A stretch of DNA of 64,000 nt from a virus: the IMG/VR virus record IMGVR_UViG_3300042923_000241, positions 1 to 64,000 of that record; one strand, given 5' to 3'. The position numbers and the translations under genes were made by a program. Under the pieces are notes generated by a model. That model was given only the letters and a program-made list of their open reading frames with translations, was not told the DNA's origin and ran no database searches. Shown one piece after another: positions 38,804 to 48,331 of this stretch (the first letter of the stretch is position 1; each line of letters begins with the position of its first letter).

Positions 38804-40009
38804 GTGACATTATTGCCTGAATACAATCAGCAACACGGAGAAAAACTCCTTGATTGGAAATATCGGCTTATATTCGGCAAGGCAAAGAAAGATGTCAAAC
38901 TGAGTTGGGACGAAATCAGCGAATTGCTTGGCATTGGCTGTAGTGGCGAGTATCTTAGAAAAATCGCATACGGCGTACTTGAATACGCTGAACATCAAAA
39001 GTCGAAATACAAAGATACTGATAAAACCCCTATTGAACAAATGAAGATCGACGACATGGAATCTAAACGGCTTACTATGGAACGCGAGAAAATGCGTATG
39101 CAAGACCAAAAGCGCGAATTAAATAACCTGCTACGCGAATACGCTAGAGCCGAGCACATTAAAGAAGAAATAAAAACGGCTGTGGCAGAGTTGGCGAACT
39201 CCAAACCGTTAACCGTCAATATCAAGGTGACTAAAAGCGGAACAAGAGAAGCTGTTTTATTGTTGTCGGATTGGCATAAAGGTCAAAACATAGCAAATCA
39301 TTGGAATCTGTTTAATGACGTTGAATTTAAGCGACGCATAGAAACATTGGTCAGTAAAGCGATTGCCTACTGCCACGAAAACAACGTGCGTCGAATCAAC
39401 GTATTTGCGCTTGGTGACATGATTAACGGTTTAATTCGTGCTACTGCGAGGATCAACAATACCGAGGATAGTATCAGACAGGTAATGGCGGTATCGGAAA
39501 CACTTGCCGGAATACTAATCGCATTGGCAGAAGAATTCGACGAAGTGAGACTGTTCTGTTCAAGGGGAAACCACGACAGAGTAACGCCGAATATAAAAGA
39601 AAGCATCTCGAAAGAATCCTTCTTTGACATTATCCCTTGGTTCTTGCAAGCGAGACTAGGACACATCAAGGCGATTCAAATAGTGCCGAACGAGTACGAT
39701 GACGAAATCATTGTAACTGAGATATGCGGACAAACCGTATTTGGCGTACACGGAAATCGTGATAAAGTCGGAAACGTAGTTCAAAATCTTGCGCTGATGA
39801 TTAAAAAGTTTCCTGATGTGGTCGTGTCGGCGCATCTTCACCACAACATTGAGGATGAAATTCACGGTTGCGATGTAGTGGTTAATTCTTGTCTATGTGG
39901 TACGGACAACTACGCAAAAGAGATTCGCGCAACAGCAAAGGCGGCACAGAAGTTGCTTATTTTTGATAGCAACGAAGGTAGGCTCTGTACTTACAATATT
40001 AAACTTTAG
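38804..40009 (+). CDS. Metallophosphoesterase (calcineurin-like)
   Basis: 401 aa, GTG after AAAGGAGGTAC. N-terminal HTH-like region (SWDEISELLGIGCSGEYLRK) and coiled linker (about 85-125), then the phosphoesterase core: LLLSDWHKGQ (D-x-H), FALGDMINGL (G-D), CSRGNHDRV (G-N-H-D), VFGVHGNRDK (H) and VVSAHLHHN (H-x-H). Fusion of a DNA-binding-like start to a phosphoesterase is typical of Firmicutes phages; substrate unknown, nuclease activity possible. Confidence 0.85.
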   Translation: MTLLPEYNQQHGEKLLDWKYRLIFGKAKKDVKLSWDEISELLGIGCSGEYLRKIAYGVLEYAEHQKSKYKDTDKTPIEQMKIDDMESKRLTMEREKMRMQDQKRELNNLLREYARAEHIKEEIKTAVAELANSKPLTVNIKVTKSGTREAVLLLSDWHKGQNIANHWNLFNDVEFKRRIETLVSKAIAYCHENNVRRINVFALGDMINGLIRATARINNTEDSIRQVMAVSETLAGILIALAEEFDEVRLFCSRGNHDRVTPNIKESISKESFFDIIPWFLQARLGHIKAIQIVPNEYDDEIIVTEICGQTVFGVHGNRDKVGNVVQNLALMIKKFPDVVVSAHLHHNIEDEIHGCDVVVNSCLCGTDNYAKEIRATAKAAQKLLIFDSNEGRLCTYNIKL

Positions 40010-40018
40010 AGGTGAATA

Positions 40019-40399
40019 ATGAAATACCGAGTTATCGCGGTTGACTTCGACAAGACAATTGCCGAAAGCAATTACCCCCATTGCGGAACGGTCATTCCGA
40101 AAGCCGGAGAAGTCCTGCGAAAATATCACAGCGCAGGCGGTCAGATTATCATATGGACTTGCAGAACGAGCGGCGATTTAGACAACGCTGTTCGTTTTTT
40201 AATTGACAACAACGTGCCATTTGACGCCGTAAACGAACACCTTCCTTGGCAGATTGAAGAGTTTCACAAATTATTCCCGCACGTTAACCCTGACGGGCGC
40301 AAACTATCTGCCGATTTGTACATCGACGACAAAGACCCGTATTCGCAACTTCTAGGTTATGTTAATTGGTCACTCGTTGAAAAACTGTTGGAGGTATAG
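40019..40399 (+). CDS. HAD-superfamily phosphatase
   Basis: 126 aa. VDFDKTIAES is the catalytic D-x-D-x-T; IIIWTCRTSGDLDNAV carries the T/S and basic motif 2, and ADLYIDDKDP the acidic motif. Small cap-less form. Possibly a nucleotidase or polynucleotide-end phosphatase acting with the dNMP kinase next to it. Confidence 0.8.
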   Translation: MKYRVIAVDFDKTIAESNYPHCGTVIPKAGEVLRKYHSAGGQIIIWTCRTSGDLDNAVRFLIDNNVPFDAVNEHLPWQIEEFHKLFPHVNPDGRKLSADLYIDDKDPYSQLLGYVNWSLVEKLLEV

Positions 40400-40401
40400 C
40401 A

Positions 40402-40962
40402 ATGTTAGTTTTGTTACTTTCTGGCAAAGCACAATCAGGCAAGGATACCTTGGCTGAGTTTGTCAAAGAATACGCTGAACTTGTCGGCAAGAAAGCACAG
40501 CGTATCGCCTACGCTGACGCAGTAAAGGAACTCGCCTATCAGTTCGGCTGGGATGGTCAAAAAGATGAAAAAGGTCGCAGACTCCTGCAACTCATCGGGA
40601 CAGAAGTCGGCAGAGGATACAACCCTAACATTTGGATTGACAAAGGGGTTGAAAAGCTAAAAACAGCACAACTCAACGGCGTTGATATTGTCTGTATCAC
40701 TGATTGCCGGTATCCGAACGAAATTGAAGCTATCAAGTCGCTTGAATGGGTGCTAGGCAAGGTTGTCACTGTCAGAATAGAGCGTCATGGTGCGGGTGCT
40801 GGCGAAAATGCGAATCATGTCAGCGAGACTTCACTTGATGATTGGCAATTTGACCATACAGTAGAAAACGACACTTCATTATGGTGTTATCGAGAAAACA
40901 CATTTTGGTTGTTGTCCGATTTAATGGAGGAACAAAATGAATCAGTCAAAGCGACTAGCTGA
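40402..40962 (+). CDS. Deoxynucleoside monophosphate kinase
   Basis: 186 aa. P-loop LSGKAQSGKDTLA (residues 6-18), lid/core RRLLQLIGTEVGRGYNPNIW, and VCITDCRYPNEIEAI. Matches phage dNMP kinases that raise dNTP supply. RBS GGAGGTATAGCA. Forms a nucleotide-handling block with the HAD enzyme. Confidence 0.85.
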   Translation: MLVLLLSGKAQSGKDTLAEFVKEYAELVGKKAQRIAYADAVKELAYQFGWDGQKDEKGRRLLQLIGTEVGRGYNPNIWIDKGVEKLKTAQLNGVDIVCITDCRYPNEIEAIKSLEWVLGKVVTVRIERHGAGAGENANHVSETSLDDWQFDHTVENDTSLWCYRENTFWLLSDLMEEQNESVKATS

Positions 40963-41128
40963 CTTTGCAAAATCAAAAACATTCTTTGATGGCATAAAGC
41001 AAGCTACGCAAAGTGAACCTTTAGTCATAAACGGCATTGAATATGAAATTCTTGGTGTTTCGAATAACTTTGACGATGCAACTTGTATTACAGCTAGGCG
41101 AGTTGAAATACCGTTTGCGGAGGATTGA
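40937..41128 (+). CDS. Small hypothetical protein
   Basis: 63 aa overlapping the kinase end; ATGGAGGAACAAA upstream. MNQSKRLADFAKSKTFFDGI, beta-rich C-terminus. Unknown. Confidence 0.45.
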   Translation: MNQSKRLADFAKSKTFFDGIKQATQSEPLVINGIEYEILGVSNNFDDATCITARRVEIPFAED

Positions 41129-41131
41129 AAG

Positions 41132-41314
41132 ATGAACTTTAATTATGGCGAATTAACCTTGATTTGGGACGCTCTTGAAAGACTTCCTAGGTCCTACAGG
41201 ATATCATACAGGGATGGCAAGGTGAAGTTTGACCCTGTTAGTGTGGACGATGTTAAGAAGAAGGTCATGGCGTTAGCGAAAGAAATTGAAGAACAGGGAG
41301 AGACAAAACAATGA
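41132..41314 (+). CDS. Small hypothetical protein
   Basis: 60 aa (MNFNYGELTLIWDALERLPR), GGAGGATTGAAAG before ATG; C-terminal helix VKKKVMALAKEIEEQ. Overlaps the next gene by 4 bp. Confidence 0.45.
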   Translation: MNFNYGELTLIWDALERLPRSYRISYRDGKVKFDPVSVDDVKKKVMALAKEIEEQGETKQ

Positions 41315-41499
41315 ACATAGAAACCTTAAAAGCCAAAACCGCTAATATTGTTGGCGAAGATAAAATTCATATGCAGATTCGCGTTCCAAAAGTAACTGAC
41401 GAGAATCGCAAAGACTATGAAAAATGGCTAAAACAGACTGAAAAACTAGGCATTGGATTTGGCAAATATGATGAACTGTTTCAAGGGAAACGAGAATAA
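41311..41499 (+). CDS. Small hypothetical protein
   Basis: 62 aa, CAGGGAGAGACAAAACA before ATG. MNIETLKAKTANIVGEDKIH. Unknown. Confidence 0.45.
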   Translation: MNIETLKAKTANIVGEDKIHMQIRVPKVTDENRKDYEKWLKQTEKLGIGFGKYDELFQGKRE

Positions 41500-41536
41500 C
41501 ACGCAACAAAAACACTTCTTACAGGAGATAATCACA

Positions 41537-41674
41537 ATGACACTAGCAGAAATCAAGCCAAAACCAGTAAAAAAGCCGTTAAATCGGAAGAAAATGCTGA
41601 AAGAATCGCTCGAATATAGCGAAAAGATGGAGGAATACGAGGACAATGGACACTCTGAAGATCAGCAAGATTAA
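41537..41674 (+). CDS. Small basic/acidic tail protein
   Basis: 45 aa, ACAGGAGATAATCACA before ATG. Basic first half (KPKPVKKPLNRKKMLKE) and acidic second half (KMEEYEDNGHSEDQQD). Overlaps the next gene. Confidence 0.4.
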   Translation: MTLAEIKPKPVKKPLNRKKMLKESLEYSEKMEEYEDNGHSEDQQD

Positions 41675-41924
41675 AAAAGCAATTGAAGATACGAGAGGCA
41701 ACGGAAACACAATGTTTCTAACCCATGCCGTTCAATTCAGCGTTGCAGATATGGTAGTTATGTCGGAAACGGAAAAGCGATTTTATAATAAACACGGATT
41801 TCAGAACCTTGTAAGGCTTGATGAAATTGCCACTGACAGACCGTTCGTTCTTGATAACGGCGTTGTTTTTGAAGCAATAAACGAAGCGTTAGAATTAATC
41901 GAAAGACTGCGAGGTGATGCCTAA
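41646..41924 (+). CDS. Small protein, paralogue pair member A
   Basis: 92 aa. IKKAIEDTRGNGNTMF at the start and VLDNGVVFEAINEALELIER at the end match the next protein (IQNAIKAARGNGKYKV; VDNDVLFAAIDEALDRIEEL). A 40-residue insertion separates the two blocks here. Function unknown. Confidence 0.5.
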   Translation: MDTLKISKIKKAIEDTRGNGNTMFLTHAVQFSVADMVVMSETEKRFYNKHGFQNLVRLDEIATDRPFVLDNGVVFEAINEALELIERLRGDA

Positions 41925-42248
41925 ATGCAAAAGCTGATTCAGATTCAGAACGCGATTAAAGCCGCTAGAGGTAATGGCAAATATAAAGTAGACAACGATG
42001 TTCTGTTTGCGGCGATTGACGAAGCGTTGGACAGAATTGAGGAATTGGAAGAACATATTGACTGTTTAGAAACGTGTTCTGACGAGTGTAGTGTTTGTCG
42101 GTATGACGAGAACAATAACATTTGCGATGATGATAAGGAAGAAAATGACGGTAGCAAGTTTATTTATGAAAATGACACCGTTTTCAAATATGATGCCGAG
42201 TGCGATTGCGATAGGTGCAAGGCGATTAGGGAGAAACAGGCTGAATAG
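41925..42248 (+). CDS. Small acidic Cys-rich protein, paralogue pair member B
   Basis: 107 aa. Shares the RGNG-helix block with the preceding protein, then has an acidic Cys-rich C-terminus (CLETCSDECSVCRYDEN; CDCDRCKAIREK). Starts directly after its paralogue. Confidence 0.5.
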   Translation: MQKLIQIQNAIKAARGNGKYKVDNDVLFAAIDEALDRIEELEEHIDCLETCSDECSVCRYDENNNICDDDKEENDGSKFIYENDTVFKYDAECDCDRCKAIREKQAE

Positions 42249-42270
42249 CAACCGAGAGGTTGTTTTTTTA
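42249..42270 (+). terminator. Intrinsic terminator
   Basis: CAACC-GAGA-GGTTG hairpin (42249-42262) followed by seven T, just before the large terminase. Confidence 0.75.
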
Positions 42271-42284
42271 TTGGTGGTGATACC

Positions 42285-43931
42285 TTGAACCTAATGGATG
42301 AAATTATACAGAGCGAAGGGAAGAGTAGGGACGGCCCTGCTGAATCGCAGAATTGGAAAGAACGATGCGCTAAGTCGCTTGAATTGTTTTGCCAGCATTA
42401 CTTTCCTGATGTGTTTACATCTGAATTTTGTGAGTTTCATCGTGACGTATTTCGCAAAATAGAAGGGTACATTTTAAGTGGAGATCACGGTGGGCTGAAA
42501 AAGTATATGGCGAGAGCTGCACCGCGTGGACATGGCAAGTCGCAGATTATCTCAATGGGATTACCGCTATGGTGTGCTTGCTATGGCTACCGATTTAACA
42601 TTTTAATCGTGTCCGATACGGCAGAACAAGCGGCGCAGTTTATCAACGACATTAAGGGCGAACTTGAAGAAAACGAAGCGTTGATTGCTGACTTTGGCAA
42701 TCTTGTTGGTAAGAAAACTTGGAAAACAGATAAGATTGTCACCGCAAACGGCGTTCACTGTTGCGCTAAGGGCGCAGGACAGAAACTTCGCGGGATTAAG
42801 TACCGTAATAAAAGACCGGATTTGGTCATTGTTGACGACCTCGAAAACGATGAATCAGTTGAAACCGAAGGACAGCGCAAAAAGCTGTTCAATTGGTTTA
42901 TGAAAGCACTCTTGAAATGTGGATTCACTGATACAATTTTTATTTACATTGGGACAATCCTGCACTATGAAGCCTTGCTTTACAAAGTCCTTCACGGCAA
43001 AGAATTCGGCATGTGGGACAGGAAAATATACAAAGCGGTATACGAGTTTTCACCTAGTCCGTTATGGGATGAATGGGAAAAGATTATTATGGGTGCGGCG
43101 ATTATCGGCGACGAAGAAAAACGCGACGAGATAGCTTTAACGGCTTATCGGTTTTATCTTGACCATAAAGCAGAAATGCTTCAAGGCGTAAAGTGCCTTT
43201 GGACTGAGAAGGAAGACGATTATTACTACAATCTGATGATTGAAAAGGTCATGGATGAAGAATCGTTCAATAGCGAGGAACAAAACGACCCATTGACCGA
43301 AGAGTCCCGTGAAATTAAAGAAGCGTGGTTAGAAGCTAATACCTACGAAACCTTGCCGGAAATTACAGAGATATACGGCGCAGTTGACCCTAGTCTTGGC
43401 AAAACGAAAAAGTCTGATACGTCGGCAATCGTTATTGTTGGGCGCGGAGTTGATAACTTCTTGTATGTCATGGAAGGTGATGTTTGTCGCAGAAAACCAA
43501 ATGCAATAATTGACGATATGACAGGATATGTCTTGAAGCATTATGCAATTATGCAAGCAAACGGTGGATTTGTGGTCGAAGAAGATGTTTGGCAAGAATA
43601 CTTCTCCAACACTATCAAAGACAAATTCGTTGAGCGTGGCATGTACGTCAATTGGATTCCGGTTAAAGACCAAGGAAATAAAGAACTGCGCATTAAATCG
43701 CTTGCAAGGCTTATTCAACAAGGATACGTCAAGTTTAATAAAAATCATACTACACTGTGGAATCAATTAAAAAATTGGCCTAAAGGACACGACGACGGTC
43801 CGGACGCACTTCAAATGGCGGTTAGTAAATTTGGAGCAAAAGCCGCTATCTGTTTCGACAAAATGCACGTTGGCAGAAATCGAGAACAGCGTTTACCGAA
43901 TGTCTTCTCAATGATGGGCAGAAGGAGGTGA
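42285..43931 (+). CDS. terL: Terminase large subunit
   Basis: 548 aa, TTG start after GGTGGTGATACC. ATPase: Walker A APRGHGKSQ (about residue 79), Walker B DLVIVDDLEND (about 183). RNase-H-like nuclease: GAVDPSLGK with DTSAIVIVG (about 365) and a late Asp in KGHDDGPDAL. Resembles the gp28/P2-Mu-like large terminase group. Drives DNA packaging through the portal encoded next. Confidence 0.93.
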   Translation: MNLMDEIIQSEGKSRDGPAESQNWKERCAKSLELFCQHYFPDVFTSEFCEFHRDVFRKIEGYILSGDHGGLKKYMARAAPRGHGKSQIISMGLPLWCACYGYRFNILIVSDTAEQAAQFINDIKGELEENEALIADFGNLVGKKTWKTDKIVTANGVHCCAKGAGQKLRGIKYRNKRPDLVIVDDLENDESVETEGQRKKLFNWFMKALLKCGFTDTIFIYIGTILHYEALLYKVLHGKEFGMWDRKIYKAVYEFSPSPLWDEWEKIIMGAAIIGDEEKRDEIALTAYRFYLDHKAEMLQGVKCLWTEKEDDYYYNLMIEKVMDEESFNSEEQNDPLTEESREIKEAWLEANTYETLPEITEIYGAVDPSLGKTKKSDTSAIVIVGRGVDNFLYVMEGDVCRRKPNAIIDDMTGYVLKHYAIMQANGGFVVEEDVWQEYFSNTIKDKFVERGMYVNWIPVKDQGNKELRIKSLARLIQQGYVKFNKNHTTLWNQLKNWPKGHDDGPDALQMAVSKFGAKAAICFDKMHVGRNREQRLPNVFSMMGRRR

Positions 43932-43938
43932 GAATTTA

Positions 43939-45270
43939 TTGTTTGAAAGTGTAAAAAAATTCTTTTCAGCAAGGCCGAAGAACATTCCCGCCCCGACTGC
44001 CGAGCAAACTAATTCGGATTGGTTTAGCAGAATTGGCAATCGTGTTTCGCGCCGATTCCGAACATACGGACTCAATACGGCAAAACAGAAGCAGCTTCGC
44101 CAACTATCTCGCAACGGGATTGTCCGGCGTGGCATTGAGCGTATCAAGAAAGGCGTACTTAATCTTGACTATCGCATCGACGCAAAAGGTAAGGTCAACG
44201 CCAAACAATTAGAACAGATCAAGCTAGTCATTAACAACATCTTAGAGAATCCAAACATACGACACGACTACCGTTCGTTTTGGGATATGGTTCTTGAAGA
44301 CTTAATTGTTCTTGACGCAGGAGTATTCAATAAAGTAAAAGGCGGCAACCCTATGCGGCCTTTATTTTTATACCCTGTTGACGGTACAACGATGGAGATT
44401 TTAGAGCCATATGACTTCGTTAACCCTGACGGTGATGTGTATGCTCAAAACGCTTCTTGGTTAGGGCAGGAAAAACGATTTAGCACTCACGAAATCGCCT
44501 ATCTGCAAATGAACCATTTTACCGATACGCCTTATGGTTTATCGCCGATAGAAAAACTGTGGCGGTATCTGAATTACTTTTTGGATGCACTCGACAATGC
44601 GGCAGACACGGCGAGTAATGACACGCCAAAATTTATGATTTCCTTTGAAGGCGTAGACATAAACAATACTACCCTAAAGGCATATCGAGAGTACATGGTC
44701 AACGAGATCGAAGGCACAAGTCACATTCCAATTGTCGGCGGCAAAGTAAACGCCGTGCAGATTGGCGCGATTAACAGCGATAGCCTTTTCCTTGAATGGC
44801 AAAAGTTTCTACTGACGTTGGTTGCCAAGTGCTTTGATTTACCGGAGTCTTTTTTCATCACTAGCGATGTCAATGACAGAAACACACTTGACCAACAACA
44901 ACAGCAGGTAACGCAAGAAGCAGTTAAGCCATACGCGGATTTGATTGAAAAGGCGATTAACGAACACATTCTCAAAGAATTGGGATATTACAACGTGACA
45001 GTCCAATTCGTCTACGAGGAAACCGCCACACAGAAGAAAGAGAAGTCAGACCGTATAGGCAAGGAATACACGCTCGGTATTATAACTCAGCGTCAAGCCT
45101 TAACTGAACTTGGATATGCCATTGTTGAAAACAAGTACATTGACATGACTTCCAAGGAAGCGACTGCCGCGATGAACGTTGATTACCCTGCAAATAATGG
45201 CGGTTTTAAGGGACAAGGAGATTCCGCTAACGGTTGGGCAAACAAACCGACAACTAACAAGACTGACTAG
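43939..45270 (+). CDS. Portal protein
   Basis: 443 aa, TTG after GGAGGTGAGAATT. LRQLSRNGIVRRGIERIKKG, FWDMVLEDLIVLDAGVFNKV, FTDTPYGLSPIEKLWRYLNY and the Gln-rich FITSDVNDRNTLDQQQQQ are standard portal elements. Forms the dodecameric DNA entry ring. Size is normal. Confidence 0.9.
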   Translation: MFESVKKFFSARPKNIPAPTAEQTNSDWFSRIGNRVSRRFRTYGLNTAKQKQLRQLSRNGIVRRGIERIKKGVLNLDYRIDAKGKVNAKQLEQIKLVINNILENPNIRHDYRSFWDMVLEDLIVLDAGVFNKVKGGNPMRPLFLYPVDGTTMEILEPYDFVNPDGDVYAQNASWLGQEKRFSTHEIAYLQMNHFTDTPYGLSPIEKLWRYLNYFLDALDNAADTASNDTPKFMISFEGVDINNTTLKAYREYMVNEIEGTSHIPIVGGKVNAVQIGAINSDSLFLEWQKFLLTLVAKCFDLPESFFITSDVNDRNTLDQQQQQVTQEAVKPYADLIEKAINEHILKELGYYNVTVQFVYEETATQKKEKSDRIGKEYTLGIITQRQALTELGYAIVENKYIDMTSKEATAAMNVDYPANNGGFKGQGDSANGWANKPTTNKTD

Positions 45271-45284
45271 CGAAGGGAGGTGAT

Positions 45285-46235
45285 ATGTTGGACAAAATTA
45301 AACTTGAACTGACAAACCTACAATTTACAACTACGCCAAATCGAATCAATGAAATGAAATGGGAAGGCGCAGTAACGAAAATTGGACAGGTTAGCGATGG
45401 TATTCCTGGCGGTGCTATGTATCCCGTAATTTGGGAACGAAGCGCAATCGAAGCGGCAATGGATACACTTATCGGCATGCCGTTAAATTGTCGTTGGCCC
45501 GAAGAGTGGTTCTCTAATCCTGCGTACGCCTTTACCGGACATGAAGAGCGTTTTGTCATTGGCATGGTGCAGAAGGTCTGGATTGACGGTGACTATTTAA
45601 TGTGTTCAGGAATAATCTGGAAAGACAATTTCCCCGACGTCGCTTTTATGATTACAAATGCCAAAGAAAGTCTAGGCTTTTCGGTAGAATGTTACGGGAA
45701 AAACAAAACTGTTCAGGATGAGATCGAACACGTTTACGAAATGGAATTTACAGGTTTAACAATGGCGTGGAGTAACATCTGTGCCTTTGAAGACACTTTC
45801 ATCACGCAATTAGTCGCGTGTAGAAAAAATAAGAATAAAAGTGAGGATGATGTTGATATGACACCAGAAGAAATGAAAGCTATGTTGGAAACCTTTACCC
45901 AGGGAATTACCGCTACGATTGCAGAGGTAAAAACTGGCGTAGAAGCCAAAATGACTGCAATGGAAGGTAAAATTGAAGCCGCCAAAGTTGCTATTGTTGA
46001 CCCAAATGCTGAAGAATTAGCAAAGATTCAAGCGACTGTCGATGCTTTGAAAGCAGAAAACGAGCAACTGAAAGCCGCTAAACCTGCTATTCCTGCGCCG
46101 ACTGCTGCTCAGACCGCTGCAAGTAAGGGCGATATTGACTTTGACAGCGAACGAGACAAGATTAACAAAATGACTTGTTCTAACGAAGAACGCATGAACG
46201 AACGCTTTAAGCTGTCCTATAAAGCAGCACAGTAA
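45285..46235 (+). CDS. Prohead protease fused to scaffold
   Basis: 316 aa, GGGAGGTGAT before ATG. N-terminal 180 residues look like a capsid maturation protease: GHEERFVIGMVQKVW (His candidate) and ESLGFSVECYG (Ser candidate). The C-terminal 130 residues are a scaffold-like coiled coil (EEMKAMLETFTQGITATIAE, LAKIQATVDALKAENEQLKA). Located directly before the major capsid gene, as in HK97-like heads. Confidence 0.8.
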   Translation: MLDKIKLELTNLQFTTTPNRINEMKWEGAVTKIGQVSDGIPGGAMYPVIWERSAIEAAMDTLIGMPLNCRWPEEWFSNPAYAFTGHEERFVIGMVQKVWIDGDYLMCSGIIWKDNFPDVAFMITNAKESLGFSVECYGKNKTVQDEIEHVYEMEFTGLTMAWSNICAFEDTFITQLVACRKNKNKSEDDVDMTPEEMKAMLETFTQGITATIAEVKTGVEAKMTAMEGKIEAAKVAIVDPNAEELAKIQATVDALKAENEQLKAAKPAIPAPTAAQTAASKGDIDFDSERDKINKMTCSNEERMNERFKLSYKAAQ

Positions 46236-46263
46236 CCCCACAACGAAATACATATGCGAAACT

Positions 46264-46287
46264 GACTGTCAAAGACGGTCTTTTTTT
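46264..46287 (+). terminator. Intrinsic terminator before the major capsid gene
   Basis: GACTGTC-AAA-GACGGTC (46264-46280, one G-U) followed by seven T. Could tune the protease-to-capsid ratio. Confidence 0.75.
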
Positions 46288-46316
46288 ATGCTCAAAAATG
46301 AAAGGATGATGACATA

Positions 46317-47372
46317 ATGCAAAACAAACAAGCAATGTTCCAACTTGATAGCTCTGAGGTATATAACAAGTACCTAAATGCCGCACAAGAGCGCAAAATG
46401 ACTGCCGCGACCACTCCTACACTTAACAGTGGTCATAATATTCACTTAGCTTTATTTGAAGACACGATTTATGACTACATGCGCCGCGATGTAAGTATCT
46501 ACAATTGGGTTCCGTCTGTTGAAGCAACTGGACAACCTACGATGTGGTTTGAACAGACTAAAAACCCTGCCAATGAGCAATTTAGTTCTCCGACCACGCT
46601 GACCTATAAGGCTGTTGACGACGATTATGGGCGTGTTCCTAAATCGGCAATGATTAAGTGTATCACTAGCAAATTCTCCTTCCCATTCTTCAATACTCTT
46701 GTAGCGCGGCAGCAGGGCGTTCTTCCCGACTTCGTGCAGAAAGACATTGCTGATTGGGCTTGGAGCTTCAAGCGGTTCGTCAATAAGAAAATGTACTACG
46801 GAACTGATACTGACCTTGCAACTCCGACCACTAACGAGTACATGGGCATTATGACGCAAATCACCAATGCTGTTGCTCGTCTGAAAACCGAAACAACCAC
46901 TACTATTCTTGACGTTGTTGAGGACGCTATCGCTAACATGGAAAGCGATGTCGTTAACGTGACCGGTACTGCGGCTGACCTTGTTGTGTTTATGAATCCT
47001 AAGACTCGCAACAAAATGGTCAAGGAAGAACGCGCAAGAAACAGCAACTTCCGTATGGAAAAAGCCGAGTTGATTCCTGGTTTTAACATTCCTGGTATCG
47101 ACACCGCCAAAGGTATCATTCCGATTGTTGCCGACCCGTTTATTGACGTTATCGACAACACCGCCAACGTCAGTTACGATCACCCGATCATGATTCTAAA
47201 CAAGCGTCTGATTGAACGTCGTTACATTGGCGCGAAAGACCCAATGGTATTCGATTGGAACATGGGCAACGACCAACTGTCGGGTGACAAATTAGCTGTC
47301 CTGTTTGACAACATCATCGTTCGCGGTGCATCTTTCGGACACGTTAAAATTAACTATCAGTTAGCGAAGTAA
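46317..47372 (+). CDS. Major capsid protein
   Basis: 351 aa, AAAGGATGATGACATA before ATG. HK97-fold-like features by position and composition: N-terminal arm, LFEDTIYDYMRRDVSIYNWV, PDFVQKDIADWAWSFKRFVN, and a beta-rich C-terminal half (FMNPKTRNKMVKEERARNSN). Forms the shell after scaffold removal. Confidence 0.85.
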   Translation: MQNKQAMFQLDSSEVYNKYLNAAQERKMTAATTPTLNSGHNIHLALFEDTIYDYMRRDVSIYNWVPSVEATGQPTMWFEQTKNPANEQFSSPTTLTYKAVDDDYGRVPKSAMIKCITSKFSFPFFNTLVARQQGVLPDFVQKDIADWAWSFKRFVNKKMYYGTDTDLATPTTNEYMGIMTQITNAVARLKTETTTTILDVVEDAIANMESDVVNVTGTAADLVVFMNPKTRNKMVKEERARNSNFRMEKAELIPGFNIPGIDTAKGIIPIVADPFIDVIDNTANVSYDHPIMILNKRLIERRYIGAKDPMVFDWNMGNDQLSGDKLAVLFDNIIVRGASFGHVKINYQLAK

Positions 47373-47394
47373 GTTAAAGATTTTGGAGGGGTTA

Positions 47395-47414
47395 ATTCCC
47401 CTCCAACTTTATTA
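47395..47414 (+). terminator. Hairpin after the major capsid gene
   Basis: GGAGGGG-TTAATT-CCCCTCC, perfect 7-bp stem; only a weak T-rich tail, so it may stabilise the upstream mRNA rather than terminate. Confidence 0.55.
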
Positions 47415-47432
47415 CCGATAGGAGGCTAGAAA

Positions 47433-47789
47433 ATGGCTTTTACCAAAGAACAACGAGAAGCAAAGAAACTTGCGCAGTTAGTTGAGAATCAGGGTGAAAA
47501 ATCAGAAGTTGTCGGCGAATCTGGTGGAGCAGAGCAAGAAACTACGGAAACAAAAGATGTAGAAACGGAACAACCACCAGAACAGGGAACAGAGCAAGAA
47601 ACTGCGGAAGAAAAACCGGAATACGTTACGATAAAACTCAACAAGGTAACGGCGTTAAAACTGCTTGGATGCGTGCCTAATTCGCTATATGTACAGGGGA
47701 AAAACGTAATGTTTGACAACCTGCAGGCAACTGTTCACGTTGATGTACAGGCGTATTTAGCCGAGCAAGGACTAATTGAGGTGGACTAA
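47433..47789 (+). CDS. Head-associated acidic protein
   Basis: 118 aa, GGAGGCTAGAAA before ATG. First half is low-complexity Glu/Gln/Thr (EQETTETKDVETEQPPEQ); second half a small folded domain (YVTIKLNKVTALKLLGCVPN). Between capsid and connector genes; perhaps a capsid decoration or head-tail factor. Confidence 0.55.
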   Translation: MAFTKEQREAKKLAQLVENQGEKSEVVGESGGAEQETTETKDVETEQPPEQGTEQETAEEKPEYVTIKLNKVTALKLLGCVPNSLYVQGKNVMFDNLQATVHVDVQAYLAEQGLIEVD

Positions 47790-48328
47790 TGGCTGAGTTA
47801 GACAACTACGGTTACGCGCTGAAACTAATTGAATCCTATATTGGCAAGCCGTTAACGGTGCAGACCGTTGTCGAACCAATGGTCAAAACAAACAAGAAGG
47901 GTATTGGAACGCTAAAAAACTTGCCTATTGTCGCAGTAACGGAAGTCAAAGGTATTCAACGCAGACAACAGACGCAATTCGGTTTCACCGCTAACAATGT
48001 GACCGAAACGACTATAGACCCGACAAGTCTGTACTTTGTTGATGAGTACGGTCATTTCATTGTCAATCTTGATACCGCCATTCTGACTCAGATATGGGGA
48101 GAACCAGACTTTTACAAAGTAAAATACACCTACGGGTTCGCCGCAATCCCTGACGAAATTGAAACTGTTGCGCGAATCATCGAATCCAACATCTTAAAGA
48201 AAGAAGAAATGGGCGGTCTAAACGGAGTCAAGCAGATTTCAACTCTTGACTTTAATGTGGCTCTGTTTGACGACAAACTCATTTCCAGCAACGAACTCAG
48301 CGTCTTGAATAAGTACAAGGGAGTGTAA
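47789..48328 (+). CDS. Head-tail connector (gp6-like adaptor)
   Basis: 179 aa, 1-bp overlap with the previous gene. Acidic-start helical pattern and late IARIIESNILKKEEMGGLNG are typical of gp6/gp15-like DNA-packaging adaptor proteins. Position right. Confidence 0.7.
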   Translation: MAELDNYGYALKLIESYIGKPLTVQTVVEPMVKTNKKGIGTLKNLPIVAVTEVKGIQRRQQTQFGFTANNVTETTIDPTSLYFVDEYGHFIVNLDTAILTQIWGEPDFYKVKYTYGFAAIPDEIETVARIIESNILKKEEMGGLNGVKQISTLDFNVALFDDKLISSNELSVLNKYKGV

Positions 48329-48331
48329 ACA

